From: Bubalus kerabau | Taxonomy: Eukaryota; Chordata; Mammalia; Artiodactyla; Bovidae | Assembly (NCBI RefSeq): GCF_029407905.1 | Contig: NC_073624.1 | Location: 111,910,001-111,974,000 of the forward strand | DNA: 64,000 nucleotides | Direction: 5' to 3' | In this document: piece by piece, positions 1-12,149 of the stretch | Numbering within the stretch: the first letter of the stretch is position 1 | Layout: each line of letters opens with the position of its first letter | The notes under the pieces: generated by a model | What the model was told of the DNA's origin: nothing | Databases searched by the model: none | The model's input: the letters and a program-made list of their open reading frames with translations, nothing else | Program-made: the position numbers and the translations under genes

Positions 1-267
1 GGAGACATTTGTCCATTTGCGAGACTGAAGCAAGGGGTCCCAGGTCCCAGGTTGTCTCAGCCTTGGCTGAAAGAAGAGGGGGGGGGGTGGGTCATGGAGA
101 GATGGACAAAAGGAGCTGAGGAGTGGTGGGAGCCAGACAGGTCTGATTCTTAGAGGTGCTACCAGAAAGGTTATGTTTTATTTTAAGGGCACTAGGAATC
201 TCTGTGTTGTCCATCAATCCTAAAATCTGGTCATGTGCCAAGAGTTTCTGATACCTACCGTGGCCGG

Positions 268-325
268 TCGTGCTGCAATCCATGGGGTTGCGGAGACATG
301 ACTTACAGACTGAGCAACAACAACT
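268..325 (+). repeat. Short 3' fragment of a Bov-tA/BovB-type element
   Basis: The segment reads like the shared 3' tail of Bov-tA and BovB (TGCAATCCATGGGGTTG, then a diverged AGAC-ATGACT-ACTGAGC tail). Only about 60 bp remain. Positions 326-688 downstream are AT-rich with nothing I can assign. Confidence 0.6.
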
Positions 326-699
326 ATGGCTAGTCACTACAAAATGAAATGTATTATAGATTTTCTGTTTTAGTATAGTATTATTATTTTTTCTATATTG
401 AAATTTTCTTTATAAACCCTTAAACCACTTGAATAAGATCTAGCGTCTGATAACAACTTAAGCCTTATTGTCAATTGCTATTTTCAAATTTTCAAATGTT
501 GTTACATTTAAAGTTTTTGAAGAGTTTGAGGTTAGTCTAACTATAATATGACTATTTACAATTTGGGGACTCTATTTCATCATCTGTAGAACAGATAATA
601 ATATCTTTCTCTCATGGCTGATCTGAAGGTTATATAAAAGAAAGTATGTGAAAGTATCTGCCACTGTGGCAGATAACTTTTATAAACTCAATAGCTGCT

Positions 700-974
700 G
701 CTGCTGCTGCTGCTAAGTCGCTTCAGTCGTGTCTGACTCTGTGCGACCCCATAGATGGCAGCCCACCAGGCTCCCCCGTCCCTGGGATTCTCCAGGCAGG
801 AACACTGGAGTGGGTTGCCATTTCCTTCTTCAATGCATGAAAGTGAAAAGTGAAAGTGAAGTCGCTCAGTCGTGTCCGACTCTAGTGACCCCATGGACTG
901 CAGCCCACCAGGCTCCTCCATCCATGGGATTTTCTAGGCAAAAGTACTGGAGTGGGATGCCATTGCCCTCTCCG
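700..974 (-). mobile_element. Bov-A2 SINE with target-site duplication
   Basis: Dimeric Bov-A2 in antisense: (CTG)n tail complement at the left, two Bov-A monomers separated by the GTGAAAAGTGAAAGTGAAG linker. It is flanked by an 11-bp direct repeat CAATAGCTGCT at 689-699 and 975-985, although part of that string overlaps the CTG tail. Low divergence suggests a ruminant-age insertion. Confidence 0.9.
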
Positions 975-985
975 CAATAGCTGCT

Positions 986-2965
986 AACTATTAGTTATTA
1001 TTAACTGTTAATGTAAATTTCTTTTCTGTAAGGAGGTAATAGTCTCCTTCCTATCTTACAATTTTGCCTGCATGTAGATTTAAACTTTTAGCTTAGACTA
1101 AGTGATTTCCTCTGCTCTCTGTTTATTTTCAAGAGACAATAAAAGTCTCCCATTAAAGATTCTAATTTCAGAGGCAGTTGGCTCCCACTTGTGTGCTGTT
1201 GATTATTGGCAAGTCATTGAAATTTTGGGTGTCCTTACATCTGCAAAACTGATGTAATGACACCTGTTCTAACTACCTTTCCTAATGAATATAAAAGGGA
1301 ATTGATAAATATAGCACTGGAAAAAACATATGACTTTCTCTTTCCACAAAAATAAAGCATTATTGCTGTATATCATTATAAACAGCCTTTTCATAAAATC
1401 CCCAGTCTTTGTATCTTTTGTGGCAGCAGAGTCTTAATTTTCAAAAGCAGAAAATGTAAACAGAGCAAGGACCGTTCTGTTGGCTGAGAAACAGGCAGTT
1501 CAGTGTGAAGGAATACAGGGTTTGCCCTCAAGTTTTGTGCTAGGTCACTTTCTGGCATCATTTATTCTTTATGGAACTCACTAAACCCAATTATCAGTTG
1601 TTGTTTTAACCATTATTGGAGAAGCCAATTTCTGTTGCCTAAAAGCTATTCTTTATGATTCGATTTAAGCCCAACTTGCTTGAGAAGGACCATTCTTCTA
1701 ACTTAACTAAATATTGGCCTGGAGACTACTGGTACCAGCCTAAAGCAAAGTTGGAAAATTTTTAATAGCCATAGCTCCATAGGTCTACCCAATAAAATTC
1801 AAACCAAGTTAATCTCAGAGTTTGTACAGTTTTCTAGAATGGATTTTGATCTTCTCTTGTTCTCGAAGAAAGAAGAACTTCCTTCTCTTGTACTCAAAGA
1901 GAGATGACACCGATAGAGATGGGACTCACATAGCACTGCATGAGTGATCACACTACATGTGATCACTGAGAGGCTCACGCCTAAGCTTTAAGTCAGATGT
2001 TAGTTGCTGAGTCTCAGACATGGGAACCTCAGTGAGAGAGTCTTGGAAGTTGTGGTACCAGAACCACACCTTTCTAAGTTCAGTCATGGGGTGTGGACAG
2101 TCTTAATACAGTTGCAAAGTGTGTCATATTGAACCATAAGCCTTCCCTCCTTGGTTTGCTCTCTCTTCTCTCATGGAGGCAGAATCATCTGTTGGTAATT
2201 TTATCACTGTTGACTTTACTCTGAAATGTAGATTACATTGTAGCTCTTCAGTGGCATCTAAAGGCTTCTCAGAAATCTTGTTTCTATTCATAGGTGTGCC
2301 CGGCATCACCAGCAACTATGCAAATGTAAGGTAGCTTAAGATTTAAGAATGTAACTTTGAATATGAAGCAAGGCTTGAAGCTTTTACATCCTGGAGTTAG
2401 AGTCTGAATATGTTGCAGTTACGTTTTTGATGGAATAGGAACTTAAATCTTTCTTTGATTGGTATACACAAGATCTGATCTCCTAGCATCGGCCTGAGCC
2501 TAGTTCATCACCCAGCACCAGCGTCTCAACTCAGTTTTTTGTTCTGAGCTCATCACCACTATGCAGCAGTCAGTCCATATTCAGAAATTTAGTAAACTGT
2601 GACATTAGAAAACTTGAGGCTTCTAGGCCGTCACTGAGCTTCTACCTCTGAAAGCCAATGGAGCGTGATGCACTAGTAGACTTGGTTTTGTAAGAGTACG
2701 TTTGGCTTCCTTGAAGTAGAAGTAGGAGTGATAAATGTAACCACAGTGAGGACCAAGAGGAGATTATGTACATAAATGGGGATGACCAAGTGGGAGCTGT
2801 GGCAGTCCGGAGAGGAAATGCCCCATCACAGTTCCAGCTAGTCATTGTCATTGGACAACATGGACAGGGTTGGCTAATAGTTCAGAATTCCTGAAAACAA
2901 AAAAAACCACCTTCTGGCTTTGTAGAAGAGATGATATATAAATAAAATCTTAAAAGGATAAATAG
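986..2965. other. Unassigned intronic sequence
   Basis: No open frame of coding character, RNA gene or confidently named repeat was recognised. Ordinary AT-rich intron with one small hairpin at 1943-1967. Confidence 0.5.
1943..1967. repeat. Small perfect hairpin
   Basis: AGTGATCACA at 1943-1952 is the exact reverse complement of TGTGATCACT at 1958-1967, with a 5-nt loop CTACA. No pairing beyond the 10-bp stem. Confidence 0.85.
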
Positions 2966-4309
2966 TAGTTTTCATTCCAATCCCAAAGAAAGGCAATGCC
3001 AAAGAATGCTCAAACTACTGCACAATTGCACTCATCTCACACGCTAGTAAAGTAATGCTCAAAATTCTCCAAGCCAGGCTTCAGCAATACGTGAACTGTG
3101 AACTTCCAGATGTTCAAGCTGGTTTTATAAAAGGCAGAGGAACCAGACATCAAATTGCCAACATCCGCTGGATCATCGAAAAAGCAAGAGAGTTCCAGAA
3201 AAAAACATCTGTTTCTGCTTTCTTGACTATGCCAAAGTCTTTGACTGTGTGGATCACAATAAACTGTGGAAAATTCTTAAAGAGATGGGAATACCAGACC
3301 ACCTGACCTGCCTCTTGAGAAACCTATATGCAGGTCAGGAAGCAATAGTTAGAACTGGACATGGAACAACAGACTGGTTCCAAACAGGAAAAGGAGTATG
3401 TCAAGGTTGTATATTGTCACCCTGTTTTATGTAACTTATATGCAGAGTACATCATGAGAAATGCTGGGCTGGAAGAAGCACAAGCTGGAATCAAGATTGC
3501 CGGGAGAAATACCAATAATCTCAGATATGCAGATGACACCACCATTATGGCAGAAAGTGAAGAGGAACTAAAAAGCCTCTGATGAAAGTGAAAGTGGAGA
3601 GTGAAAATGTTGGCTTAAAGCTCAACATTCAGTAAACGAAGATCATGGCATCCGGTCCCATCACTTCATGGGAAATAGATGGGGAAACAGTGGAAACAAT
3701 GTCAGACTTTATTTTTTTGGGCTCCAAAATCAATGCAGATGGTGACTGCAGCCATGAAATTAAAAGACGCTTACTCCTTGAAAGGAAAGTTTTGACCAAC
3801 CTAGATAGCATATTGAAAAGCAGAGACATTACTCTGCCAACAAAGGTCCGTCTAGTCAAGGCTATGGTGTTTCCAGTAGTCATGTATGGATGTGAGAGTT
3901 GGACTGTGAAGAAAGCTGAGGGCCAAAGAATTGATGCTTTTGAACTGTGGTGTTGGAGAAGACTCTTGAGAGTGCCTTGGACTGCAAGGAGATCCAACCA
4001 GTCCATTCTAAAGGAGATCAGTCCTGGTGTTCATTGGAAGGACTGATGCTAAAACTGAAACTCCAATACTTTGGGCACCTCATGCGAAGAGTTGACTCAT
4101 TGGAAAAGACTCTGATGCTGGGAGGGATTGGGGGCAGGAGGAGAAGGGGACGACAGAGGATGAGATGGCTGGATGGCATCACTGACTCAATGGACGTGAG
4201 TCTGAGTGAACTCTGGGAGTTGATGATGGACAGGGAGGCCTGGCGTGCTGCAATTTATGGGGTCGAAAAGAGTCAGACATGACTGAGCGACTGAACTGAA
4301 CTGAACTGA
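2966..4309 (+). mobile_element. BovB (RTE) LINE, 5'-truncated, frame-broken
   Basis: Covers the reverse-transcriptase part of BovB ORF2 to the 3' end with its (CTGAA)n tail at about 4290-4309. RT pieces are visible in three frames: the DHNKLWKILKEMGIP segment at 3249, the catalytic YADD at 3526-3537 and the C-terminal VMYGCESWTVKKAE block near 3880. An extra A in the run around 3200 and other small changes shift the frame, and stops follow LKSL. Dead copy. No clear target duplication was found. Confidence 0.93.
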
Positions 4310-5175
4310 TAGAAATGTCAGAGTGAGTAGGATGATGGAGGGTTAATCCAGGAAGAGGAGAAAACCTATGTACAAACATGTAAGGAACAGCATGATGTTT
4401 GCAGTTAAAGAGTAAGGCACAGTGTGGTGGGGTTGGTCTTGGAGGGATGGGCCAGGGCTATGTTGTCATGTGCCCCATAAGCCACGATAAAGAGCCTGGA
4501 CTTGTCATTTGAAGGTTGTAGAAAATGGCCAGCATCACATGCTTTTATCTGCATTTAGATAATTGTTCTGGCAACTGCCAGCGTGTGACTGTGGGAGTGT
4601 GTGAAGGAGTGGAGAAAAGCTGGATGTGAGGAGATCAATTAGAGAACTCCTATGAGATAATGGTACTATAAGCAAGACCTGGTGGTTGACTGGATGTGAG
4701 AGATAAAGGAGAGGGAATTACCAAGGAAGTCCCAAGCTTCTGGCATGGATCCTGCCTCCTCCTGGTACAGGAGAAATGATGTTTCATCCTGAGCTCTCGG
4801 TGGCCTCGGATCAGAGGCAGGAACCCACAGGCATCAAGGACAGATGTAAAGAAAACTGTATTTCCAGGCTAAGAGTACCTTTCCACTTGTTGATGATCCA
4901 AAATGTGTTCTGGTGACTTGGCAATTAAAAAGAAAGATGTTTCAGGTAAGAAAGTGAGAAGCCCAGTACTCAGAAACTGTGGTATCTGTGGGTCATCAAT
5001 GTGAAAGTGTACAAAATAGAATGAGTCATCTGGTTTTGGAGAAGGATATAGATTTTGGGCCATGGGTAATTTTAAATGCAGTAACTGAGTTCTAGCAAAC
5101 TGGCAGCATTTTAAAGTAGAAAACTTTATTTTTTAAAAATTCTACTCTGTAAAGTTTTCTCTAAATTTGCCTTAA
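4310..5175. other. Unassigned intronic sequence
   Basis: Parts of 4340-4720 have the purine-rich look of antisense L2 (frequent GGAG, AAGGA words), but I cannot align them confidently. No gene seen. Confidence 0.4.
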
Positions 5176-5290
5176 TCAGAGTTTCTCAGCCTTTGAACAG
5201 TTGAGGTTTTAAACTGGGTAAGTCTTTGTTGGAGAGGCTGTGCTGTCTATTGTAGGATGTTTGGCAGCTCCCTTGGCCACACTCCGCTTT
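5176..5290. repeat. Probable old DNA-transposon remnant
   Basis: CAGAGTTTCTCAGCCTTTGA followed by TTGTAGGATGTTTGGCAGC resembles a common mammalian hAT-derived repeat beginning CAG-TTCTCA. The family is not named with confidence. Confidence 0.4.
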
Positions 5291-6864
5291 CCAATGGTGA
5301 CCATTGAAAGAGTCTCAGACATTGCCAGCTCTCCTCAGAGCGGTCAGGTCATGCCTAGCTGAGAACCATTTCCTTAAACTAAACTGGTACAATTTCCTGG
5401 AGACTGATAAAAACCAAATATTAGCTGCACCATTAAAATCTAAATTGCGTACATTATACACTGTATGCTGTATGCGAATAGAATGGACTTCTCCCAAATC
5501 ACAGCACGCAGGGGATTCCACAAATGACGGCAATTCTTGCAAAGAGACTTTATCCAAGGCTTGTCTCTGAACTGAGGATCTGTGAGGAAGAGCCCTGCAG
5601 TTGATCCTAATTTCTGTCTATAACAAAGGCAAGGAGACTGACAGCCCACCATTATTGAACCTGTCTCTACAGGCAAACAGTACTTTAAGAATACCATTTT
5701 AAAGGCTTCATTCAGACTGCCAAAAAAAGAATTATTAACCACATGCCATGTGCTTGGCACTGGGAAGGGACAGTTTAATAAAACATACATCATACCTTAA
5801 AGGAGCTCACTTTTATTGAATTCTCCTAGAAACCTCAATTTAAATTTTTCATAGAGATGACCATATTACTCATAATTGGCCTGAGCTGTAGCTTTGGGTG
5901 ATTTGTAGAAATTCTGTGTCAATATGTCATAAACAGAAATATAAGCCCTCACTACTTTTCTGCTTAAGTCTAGAAGGCACAGTATCTATCTGACTACTCA
6001 GTAAAGCCAAAAGTGAAGTTTACAGGGAGCCTATGAGCCCTCTGAGTTTTACAATGGATCTGAAATAAGGCAGGCCACAAGGCTAGGAGGGAGACAGCTT
6101 CTAGTCCTGAAATTCTCTGTATTTTGGTGCCCATAATCTGTTTAAATTATTTTACAGCTTATATGAAATGATCACTATTATATTGCTCTTCACTCTTACA
6201 CAACCTTAGAAACAGTTTGAAATATTACTGACCAGTCTGTAGCAATTCCCAGCTAATTACCACAGGGACCTACTATGCATACTGTTTCACATGGGTCCTC
6301 TTTTGTTGGGTGCAACTGGCAGAAGGAATAATGCAAGAACGTTCTGATGCTGGTTATCAGATCTCACATCATTTTATGGTGTCAACATCTACAAGGTATT
6401 AAAATGTAATTTCCCCCAGTTGCATTGAATATAAGTTTGCACATATTTTGAGTGTTCCACAAAGTCACCAATCACTTTAACCTTCTTCACCTCTAATAAA
6501 CTTATTTAATTTTTAAGGAAATTATCAGGGTTTAATTATGTTCAATTTTTAGTAAGCATGTTCTATTCTATGAAGAAAACAAGTCAAATATAATCATTAA
6601 AATTCCCTTTGACGCACTTTTTATTACTGATACTTATAGGACCATGGGTAACCTATGTTGAACTTTTAGCTTTACCTTTCTTGGTTGTGTTATTCTTCCT
6701 AGATCAAAGCTTGAGCACCTGCTCAGCTATTTACCAAATCCTAAGTCTCAGAGCTACTGAATAGGGCAGTATGTTGACAAAATATACATAAATACCCTGT
6801 TTCAGGAGCACATATGTAGCCAAATGAGGTTATACAACATTGCCTGGACATAGGCAATATTCAT
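5291..6864. other. Unassigned intronic sequence
   Basis: Contains only short chance open frames on both strands without family resemblance. No repeat recognised with confidence. Confidence 0.5.
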
Positions 6865-7420
6865 CCATTCATTCAAAAAGTATTTATTATCAATTACACT
6901 TCAATTAAAATAACCCTCCCAAAAAAGGCCATTGAAAAAAATTTATTAGGCATCTCAGTGTACCAGGCATTACTTGAAGCAATCTGGATTCTTCAGTGAA
7001 AAAGAAAAAAAGAGATAAATCCTTTCCTTCTTGGAGTCTACATTTCAGTAGAGTAGAAAGCAATAAACATGTAAATAATAAGTGTGTGTATAATATATAT
7101 ATAGTATATATACATACTATATATATATATATATAAAATGTTCGATGGTGGCAAGTACTAAGAAAAAAGAGAAATCAGCACATATGAAGGAGGGCAAGGA
7201 GTGACAGGGTAGAGAGGGGAGGATGTGATGCTGGGCAGAGTAGCCTCAGTGATAAGGAGATATTTGAGAAGAATCAAGATGAAGGAGGGCAGGGAGTCAC
7301 GTGAGTATCTAGGGAGAAACGTTCCAGGCAGTGGGAGGAACGGTGCAAAGACACTCAGATGGAAGAGCACTGGCATGTTGGAGAAGCGCCAAGGAAGCTC
7401 GAGATGAGTTCAGCAGTAGC
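6865..7420 (-). mobile_element. L2 LINE remnant
   Basis: Starts with CATTCATTCAAAAAGTATTT (reverse complement of the L2 3' terminus), followed by the antisense L2 pattern: a pyrimidine-start 'cctt-cttggagtctacattt' block, AATAAACATGTAAATAA, then GGAGG-rich sequence with TTCCAGGCAGTGGGAGGAAC and GGCATGTTGGAGAAG. Heavily diverged and interrupted by an AT microsatellite. Confidence 0.7.
7089..7135. repeat. (AT)n microsatellite with inverted arms
   Basis: Alternating TA run. ATATATAGTAT at 7097-7107 pairs with ATACTATATAT at 7114-7124, so the tract could extrude as a small cruciform. Confidence 0.85.
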
Positions 7421-7724
7421 AGCTCACATTTTTCATTTTTAAAGTTTTTTCTAATTAAAAAAAAAATGCAACTTTTAAAATATGTATCTTCTACTCAATA
7501 TATATGCCACATTTAGCATCGTAGTTTGAAGATCCCCAAAAATTAGATTTAGAAATAAAGCAGGCAGACCCAAAGTGTAGTAACAAAGCTGATAACAGAA
7601 GTAACAGAAAAGAGTTCCTCTGAGAGCTTACAGGCCAGGCATTCGCTCAGCACTCTAAATGCACTGGGCAGTCTAAGTCTCATAAACGAATTCAGTGTAA
7701 TTTATGAGATTTGAGGAACAATCT

Positions 7725-7862
7725 GGTAACCTCTCTAAACCTTAGTTTCCTCCCTGCTAAGAGATGATAGTAACAGTGTCTACCTCGTTTGTATGCTTTG
7801 GGGGTTAAGTGACATAATATAGTTCCTGACCCATAGTAGGTACTATGTAAGTTAGTTGTATT
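7725..7862 (+). mobile_element. MIR SINE remnant
   Basis: Order of words matches MIR sense strand: AACCTCTCTAAACCTTAGTT, a diverged 'gatgatagtaacagtg', TTAAGTGACATAATA and a 'ccatagtaggtact' end. Confidence 0.65.
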
Positions 7863-7994
7863 GACTGTCACGAGTTCATAATTAAGGGAGTAGCCACTGG
7901 TTTAAACTAGAAATCATTATGTTTTCTCAGAGAAGTGACAACATAGTTAACTTACAAGCTTGTTGATGAAATTTAATCCATAAAACTTAGATAT

Positions 7995-8810
7995 GGATTC
8001 ATTGATTCATTTGGCAAAGTATTATTGGGCCTGGTATTGTTTTAGTCACTGGTGAAATAAAAAAATAAATACCCCTGATTTCACCCTTACAAGTATGAGG
8101 AGAAATACGCAGGGAAGAAGATTATCTTTGCAACATTGGTTATTTTGTAAATAAGGTTAAGTATAGGGTTCCATGGGAGATCATAAAAGAGGCATCTCAC
8201 CTAGGCACGGGAGGGCCAGAGATGGTTTATTCTGTGAAGAAAATTGACAGGCACGTAGCTGTTGGGTAGGTGAATGGAGGCAGTAAGTAAGGTGAAAGAG
8301 CCATGTCAGAGCAAACAATCCTAGAGTCCAGACATGAGGAAATTGCCAGTTCATCTCTTTGGACCCTTTAGAGTGGGCCAGTGAGGCTAAAAATGTAAGC
8401 AGGGACCAGATCATAATGCAAAGCAAACTGGACTGCAACCCTGGGGCTGTATCTGAGCAATATGGAGATTTGGAGGCTTAGTCTCTCAGTGGTGTCCAAT
8501 TCTTCATAACCCCATGGACTGCAGCCCATCAGGCTCCTCTGTCCGTGGGATTTCCCAGGCAAGAAGACTGGAATGAGTTGCCATTTTCTTCCTCTAGGGG
8601 ATCTTTCCAACCTAGGGATCAAACCCGTGTCTCCTGTGTCTCCTGCATTGCAGACTGATTCTTTACCCACTGAGCCATCGGGGAAACCATATGGGGATTA
8701 GAAGAATTGTAAGCAAGAGAATGACATGATCACATTTGCATTTTAGAAAGATTACTGTGAATACAGTCTGAGCAGTGGTCTAGAAGAGGCTGGAATTTGA
8801 AGCAGGGTAA
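7995..8810 (-). mobile_element. L2 LINE remnant interrupted by a Bov-tA SINE
   Basis: Left part begins near a TATTATTGGGCCTGGTATTG string (antisense L2 3' end). The right part after the SINE has AGAATGACATGATCACATTT and AGAAAGATTACTGTG, matching the antisense L2 'gtgacatgatcagattt / agaaagatcactctgg' block. The Bov-tA at 8471-8688 splits it. Confidence 0.65.
8471..8688 (-). mobile_element. Bov-tA SINE with target-site duplication
   Basis: Antisense: Bov-A body at the left, tRNA-derived head at the right (reverse complement of the CTCAGTGGGTAAAGAATC-type A box region). Flanked by ATATGGAGATT (8460-8470) and ATATGGGGATT (8689-8699), one mismatch. The tRNA-like head carries pol III boxes; it is not a functional tRNA gene. 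Confidence 0.9.
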
Positions 8811-8811
8811 T

Positions 8812-9091
8812 CGGAGAAGGCAATGGCAACCCACTCCAGTATTCTTACCTGGAAAATCCCATGGATGGAGGAGCCTGGTAGGCTGCAGTCCATGGGGTTG
8901 CTAGGAGTCGGATACGACTGAGTGACTTCACATTCACTTTTCACTTTTATGCACTGGAGAAGGAAATGGCAACCCACTCCAGTGTTCTTGCCTGGAGAAT
9001 CCCAGGGATGGAGGAGCCTGGTGGGCTGCCGTCTATGGGGTCACACAGAGCCGGACACGACTGAAGTGACTTAGCAGCAGCAGCAGCAACC
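8812..9091 (+). mobile_element. Bov-A2 SINE
   Basis: Two Bov-A monomers in sense orientation (each beginning GGAGAAGG-AATGGCAACCC) joined by the CACTTTTCACTTTTATGCA linker and ended by a GACTTAGCAGCAGCAGCAGC tail. Target duplication not clear. Confidence 0.9.
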
Positions 9092-10199
9092 CAGGGATAG
9101 ATGTAACTTAATGTTGAATGAGAGAAGAAACAGATATTATGAACCTGTTATGTAGGTAACAGCTATATTTATTTGTTGCAACCCATTGTTATTTGGGGAA
9201 ATGGGAGGAGAGGATCAGAGATAATCATACCAAAGAAAAAATATAAAACCAACTCCTTTCATTTTCAAAAGAATTTCTAGGTCAACTGATTTGTAACTCA
9301 CTCTGGGATCTCACATCCATCAAGCTTAAAGTCACTGTAGTTTTTCATTTCAGGAGTCATTAGTGAGAAACAAAAACTTGGCCGTGCAGTATTTCATAAT
9401 CCTTCCTCACCATCTCTCATCACACGTCACCCTGGATTTATAGATTCACACTTAAGCATAGTGATGTAGCAAGCCATACAACTGAAGCTAGCATGGACAG
9501 ATAAACTACCAAGAGGAAATGGAGGGAAGGGAAAACTCAGGGTTCAACAAATTAACAGTGATGCCAGGAGAGAAAGCATTCAGTCATGACTGTTTGAATG
9601 GGATCTCAGTGGCATTCCCTTACAATTGGGGTTTTGAAGCTCCCACAAACCACTCTTCTGTGTCCATTATCTCTGAGGTAATGTCATAAAAACCCCTTCA
9701 TTTCACCTAAATTGCCCAGGCAATTGCAGGTAGAATTTACTTTTTGCTCAAATTACTTCAAAGCTGTGCCTCAAAGCACTTTTAAAATTACCCTTTGTCC
9801 CGCCTTCTTCAGTTTATCCTAGAATGCCTTTCCCTCTCTCTTTCCTCATGATGATTCTGGGATACTGTATCCGAACAAATTATACAAGAAATATGTTGAA
9901 TGAATCCTTATAAATTTCCAAAGAATTCAATGTTAAAACACTAAAATCTGATTTTTTAAAAGCCTCCTTAACCATTTTCCTTTCCGTCACTCCATTCCTG
10001 TTCCTTTCCCCCATGAGGAAACACTGTGTGATGTGGGTATTTATTCAAGTGTTTTCCTTGGTACTCAAGTCCACACGCACAGACACACACAGTCAATTGT
10101 TCATTTCTAGATATGAAATGTAAAAGACAATACAGAGCCATAAGTAAGGCCAGGCTTGGCGACACATTTATTATCCTCTAATGGTGTGCCCATGGAAAC
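9092..10199. other. Unassigned intronic sequence
   Basis: No gene or confident repeat. The stretch around 9680-9870 could be a very old L2 piece but is too diverged to call. Confidence 0.45.
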
Positions 10200-10335
10200 T
10201 CACTGTGCTCCCGTTTCTTCATGTATAAAATTGGGAGGACAACATTACATACCTTACCAGGTTGTTAGGAAGAGTAACTGTTTTGATAAATTTAAATCAC
10301 TTAGAAAAGTACTTGATAGAAGTCACTCTTCTATC
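10200..10335 (+). mobile_element. MIR SINE remnant
   Basis: Sense MIR words in order: 'cccgtttcttcatgtataaaattgggagga', 'cataccttaccaggttgttaggaagagtaa', 'cttagaaaagtacttgata'. Confidence 0.65.
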
Positions 10336-10389
10336 GAGAATGTTCTTACTATTTTAAGTTTTAAAAATACACGAATATGTCCATATGTA

Positions 10390-10870
10390 CTTTGCTATGG
10401 CTTGCTTTTTCAGTTAGAACTACCTTGGATATCTTGTCTTCTTATTACATACTCAATGTTTTCTAATCTGCTGTAGAGTATTCCATGGTTTGTGGGTAGC
10501 AGAATTAATTCAACCATCCCCCTGTTGATGGACATTTAGCTTGCTACCCAACTGAGTTTTTTTGTTTTGATTTGTTTCATTTTGTTATTGTAAACACTGC
10601 TTCAGTGAAAATCTTCCTGTGAATGACTGTCTTCGGCTAAATAGGTGGCAAACCAGGTAAGGAGAATATGGACACACTTTAATAGATACTGCCAAATTGG
10701 CCTCCAACTTATATTTCAGTTGTAGGAGAATACGAATTTCACCAAATCCTCAGCAGTACCTTATCGATTTTTTAAAATACGTGAACAATTTTTATTCCAT
10801 TCTGGATTTAATCTGGATCTCCCTAACTAATAGTAAAGTCGAACATCTTTTATCTGAGAATTTTATGAGA
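10390..10870 (-). mobile_element. Old L1 LINE fragment
   Basis: Antisense L1 3' region: GAGTATTCCATGGTTTGTGG, then CCCCTGTTGATGGACATTTA, 'gccaaattggcctcca' and 'gtgaacaatttttattcc', the usual order in mammalian L1. Heavily diverged, so of old mammalian age. Confidence 0.75.
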
Positions 10871-11353
10871 GGGAGCTAGTCACACAAAATCCTGGCAGGA
10901 ATGAACCAGGCATGTACAATACAAAAAAGAACTCCAGTTTAATTTGGGGTTTGAATGAGGGGAAAGAAAGTCTTAGAAGGTAGAATTGGAGAGGCCAGTT
11001 GGGAGTGGAGAATGAAGGTCCTTACAGGCCGTCATAATATGGTTACACTACTTTGAGCAAGAAAATACCATATTAGAGAGTAAGTGCTATTTGGAATGGA
11101 CTTTGAATGATTAGTGGAGGTTTACTAAGACAGGAGAAGGAGGCAGAACAATCGAGTCTGAGGAAATAAAATGAGAGATTACAGAAACACAAAAATATGT
11201 AGTGAACTCAAGAGCATGGTGCTCAGGCTCATGTTGAAGCTGAGTATAAGGAAATACGAGTTGGGCATGCCTGTGTGATGGAAGTGCTTTGCATGCAGTG
11301 GGATATTTTTATTTTCACTTCCAGAAAATGGAGAAATATTCATGGGGTAAGGC

Positions 11354-11486
11354 AAGGGTCCTGACCCATGGGCCGTGGACCAGTACTGGGCCGTGGCTTG
11401 TTAGGAATTGGGCTGCACAGCAGGAACTGAGTGGTTGTCTTTCACAAAACTGGTCCCTGGTGCCAAGAAGGTTGAGGACCACTGGG
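11354..11486 (+). mobile_element. MER1-type hAT-Charlie remnant
   Basis: CATGGGCCGTGGACCAGTAC, 'ggcttgttaggaattgggctgcacagcagga' and 'aactggtccctggtgccaagaaggttgaggacca' match the terminal parts of a hAT-Charlie non-autonomous element. The interior is deleted. A second copy lies at 35213-35441. Confidence 0.65.
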
Positions 11487-11489
11487 GTA

Positions 11490-11705
11490 AGGGGACCCGC
11501 ATTTGTTGGTGCATTCTGTGGGCCAGGTATGTAGCACTTGGCACTTTACATGGGTGGTTGATTAAATCTTAAATGACATATTTAAAGGCAGTGTTATTCA
11601 CATTGTTTTGCATGTTGGGAACTGAAGTTCAGGAAATAACTTGCCTGTCTTGAAGTACAGCTGGTAATCTTTGGGCCTAAGCTTCAAAGCCAGTGCTCCC
11701 CAGAC
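11490..11705 (-). mobile_element. MIR SINE remnant
   Basis: Antisense MIR order: 'ttggcactttacatgggtggttgattaaatctt', 'ggaactgaagttcaggaaataacttgcctgt', 'caaagccagtgctcc'. Confidence 0.6.
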
Positions 11706-11807
11706 TGGTTGGGGACTATGCAGTGTGCTGAATTCTGGGGAGAAACAGTCAGTGTAGATCAGTCCCTGCCTTCAAGGACAGAGTCCACCAGAGCTGTATT
11801 CTTTCTG

Positions 11808-11831
11808 CCCTAACCCTAACCCTAACCCTAA
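11808..11831 (-). repeat. Interstitial telomere-type repeat (CCCTAA)4
   Basis: Four exact CCCTAA units in tandem (TTAGGG on the minus strand), 24 bp, in intronic sequence between a MIR and a poly-T run. Too short to be a relocated telomere. Such short tracts are known products of telomerase-assisted break repair, which is only an inference here. Confidence 0.9.
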
Positions 11832-12149
11832 TATATTCTTTGAAATTCCAAACAACTGAGTATTTTTTTTTTTCTTAAAGAGTGGGAACCGGATCATGGT
11901 AAGTTTGCTCTATAACAGCGGGAAGACCAAGTGACTCAGGCTAGAATCTGGAGAATTTAGACAAGAGAGAAACTGAAGGATGTATTAAAATCATAAGAAA
12001 TAAGAGGGAGGAGAAGAAGAGATGAGATGGTAAATGGGGAATAAACATCAACCAGTATCCGCGGTTAACTGTGTGTGGGTGGAGGGGAGAGTTAACAGCG
12101 CCCCCTGGAAGCCTGGTTTGGGTGGCTGCAAGGTAAGTGATGGGCTTCC

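Noticed and set aside
5304..5570. Overlapping open frames on both strands (about 80-117 codons)
   Set aside because: No recognisable domain, partly over an old transposon remnant; overlapping frames on opposite strands suggest composition rather than coding.
11808..11831. Telomere end or chromosome fusion point
   Set aside because: Only four repeat units with unique sequence on both sides; far too short for a fusion relic.
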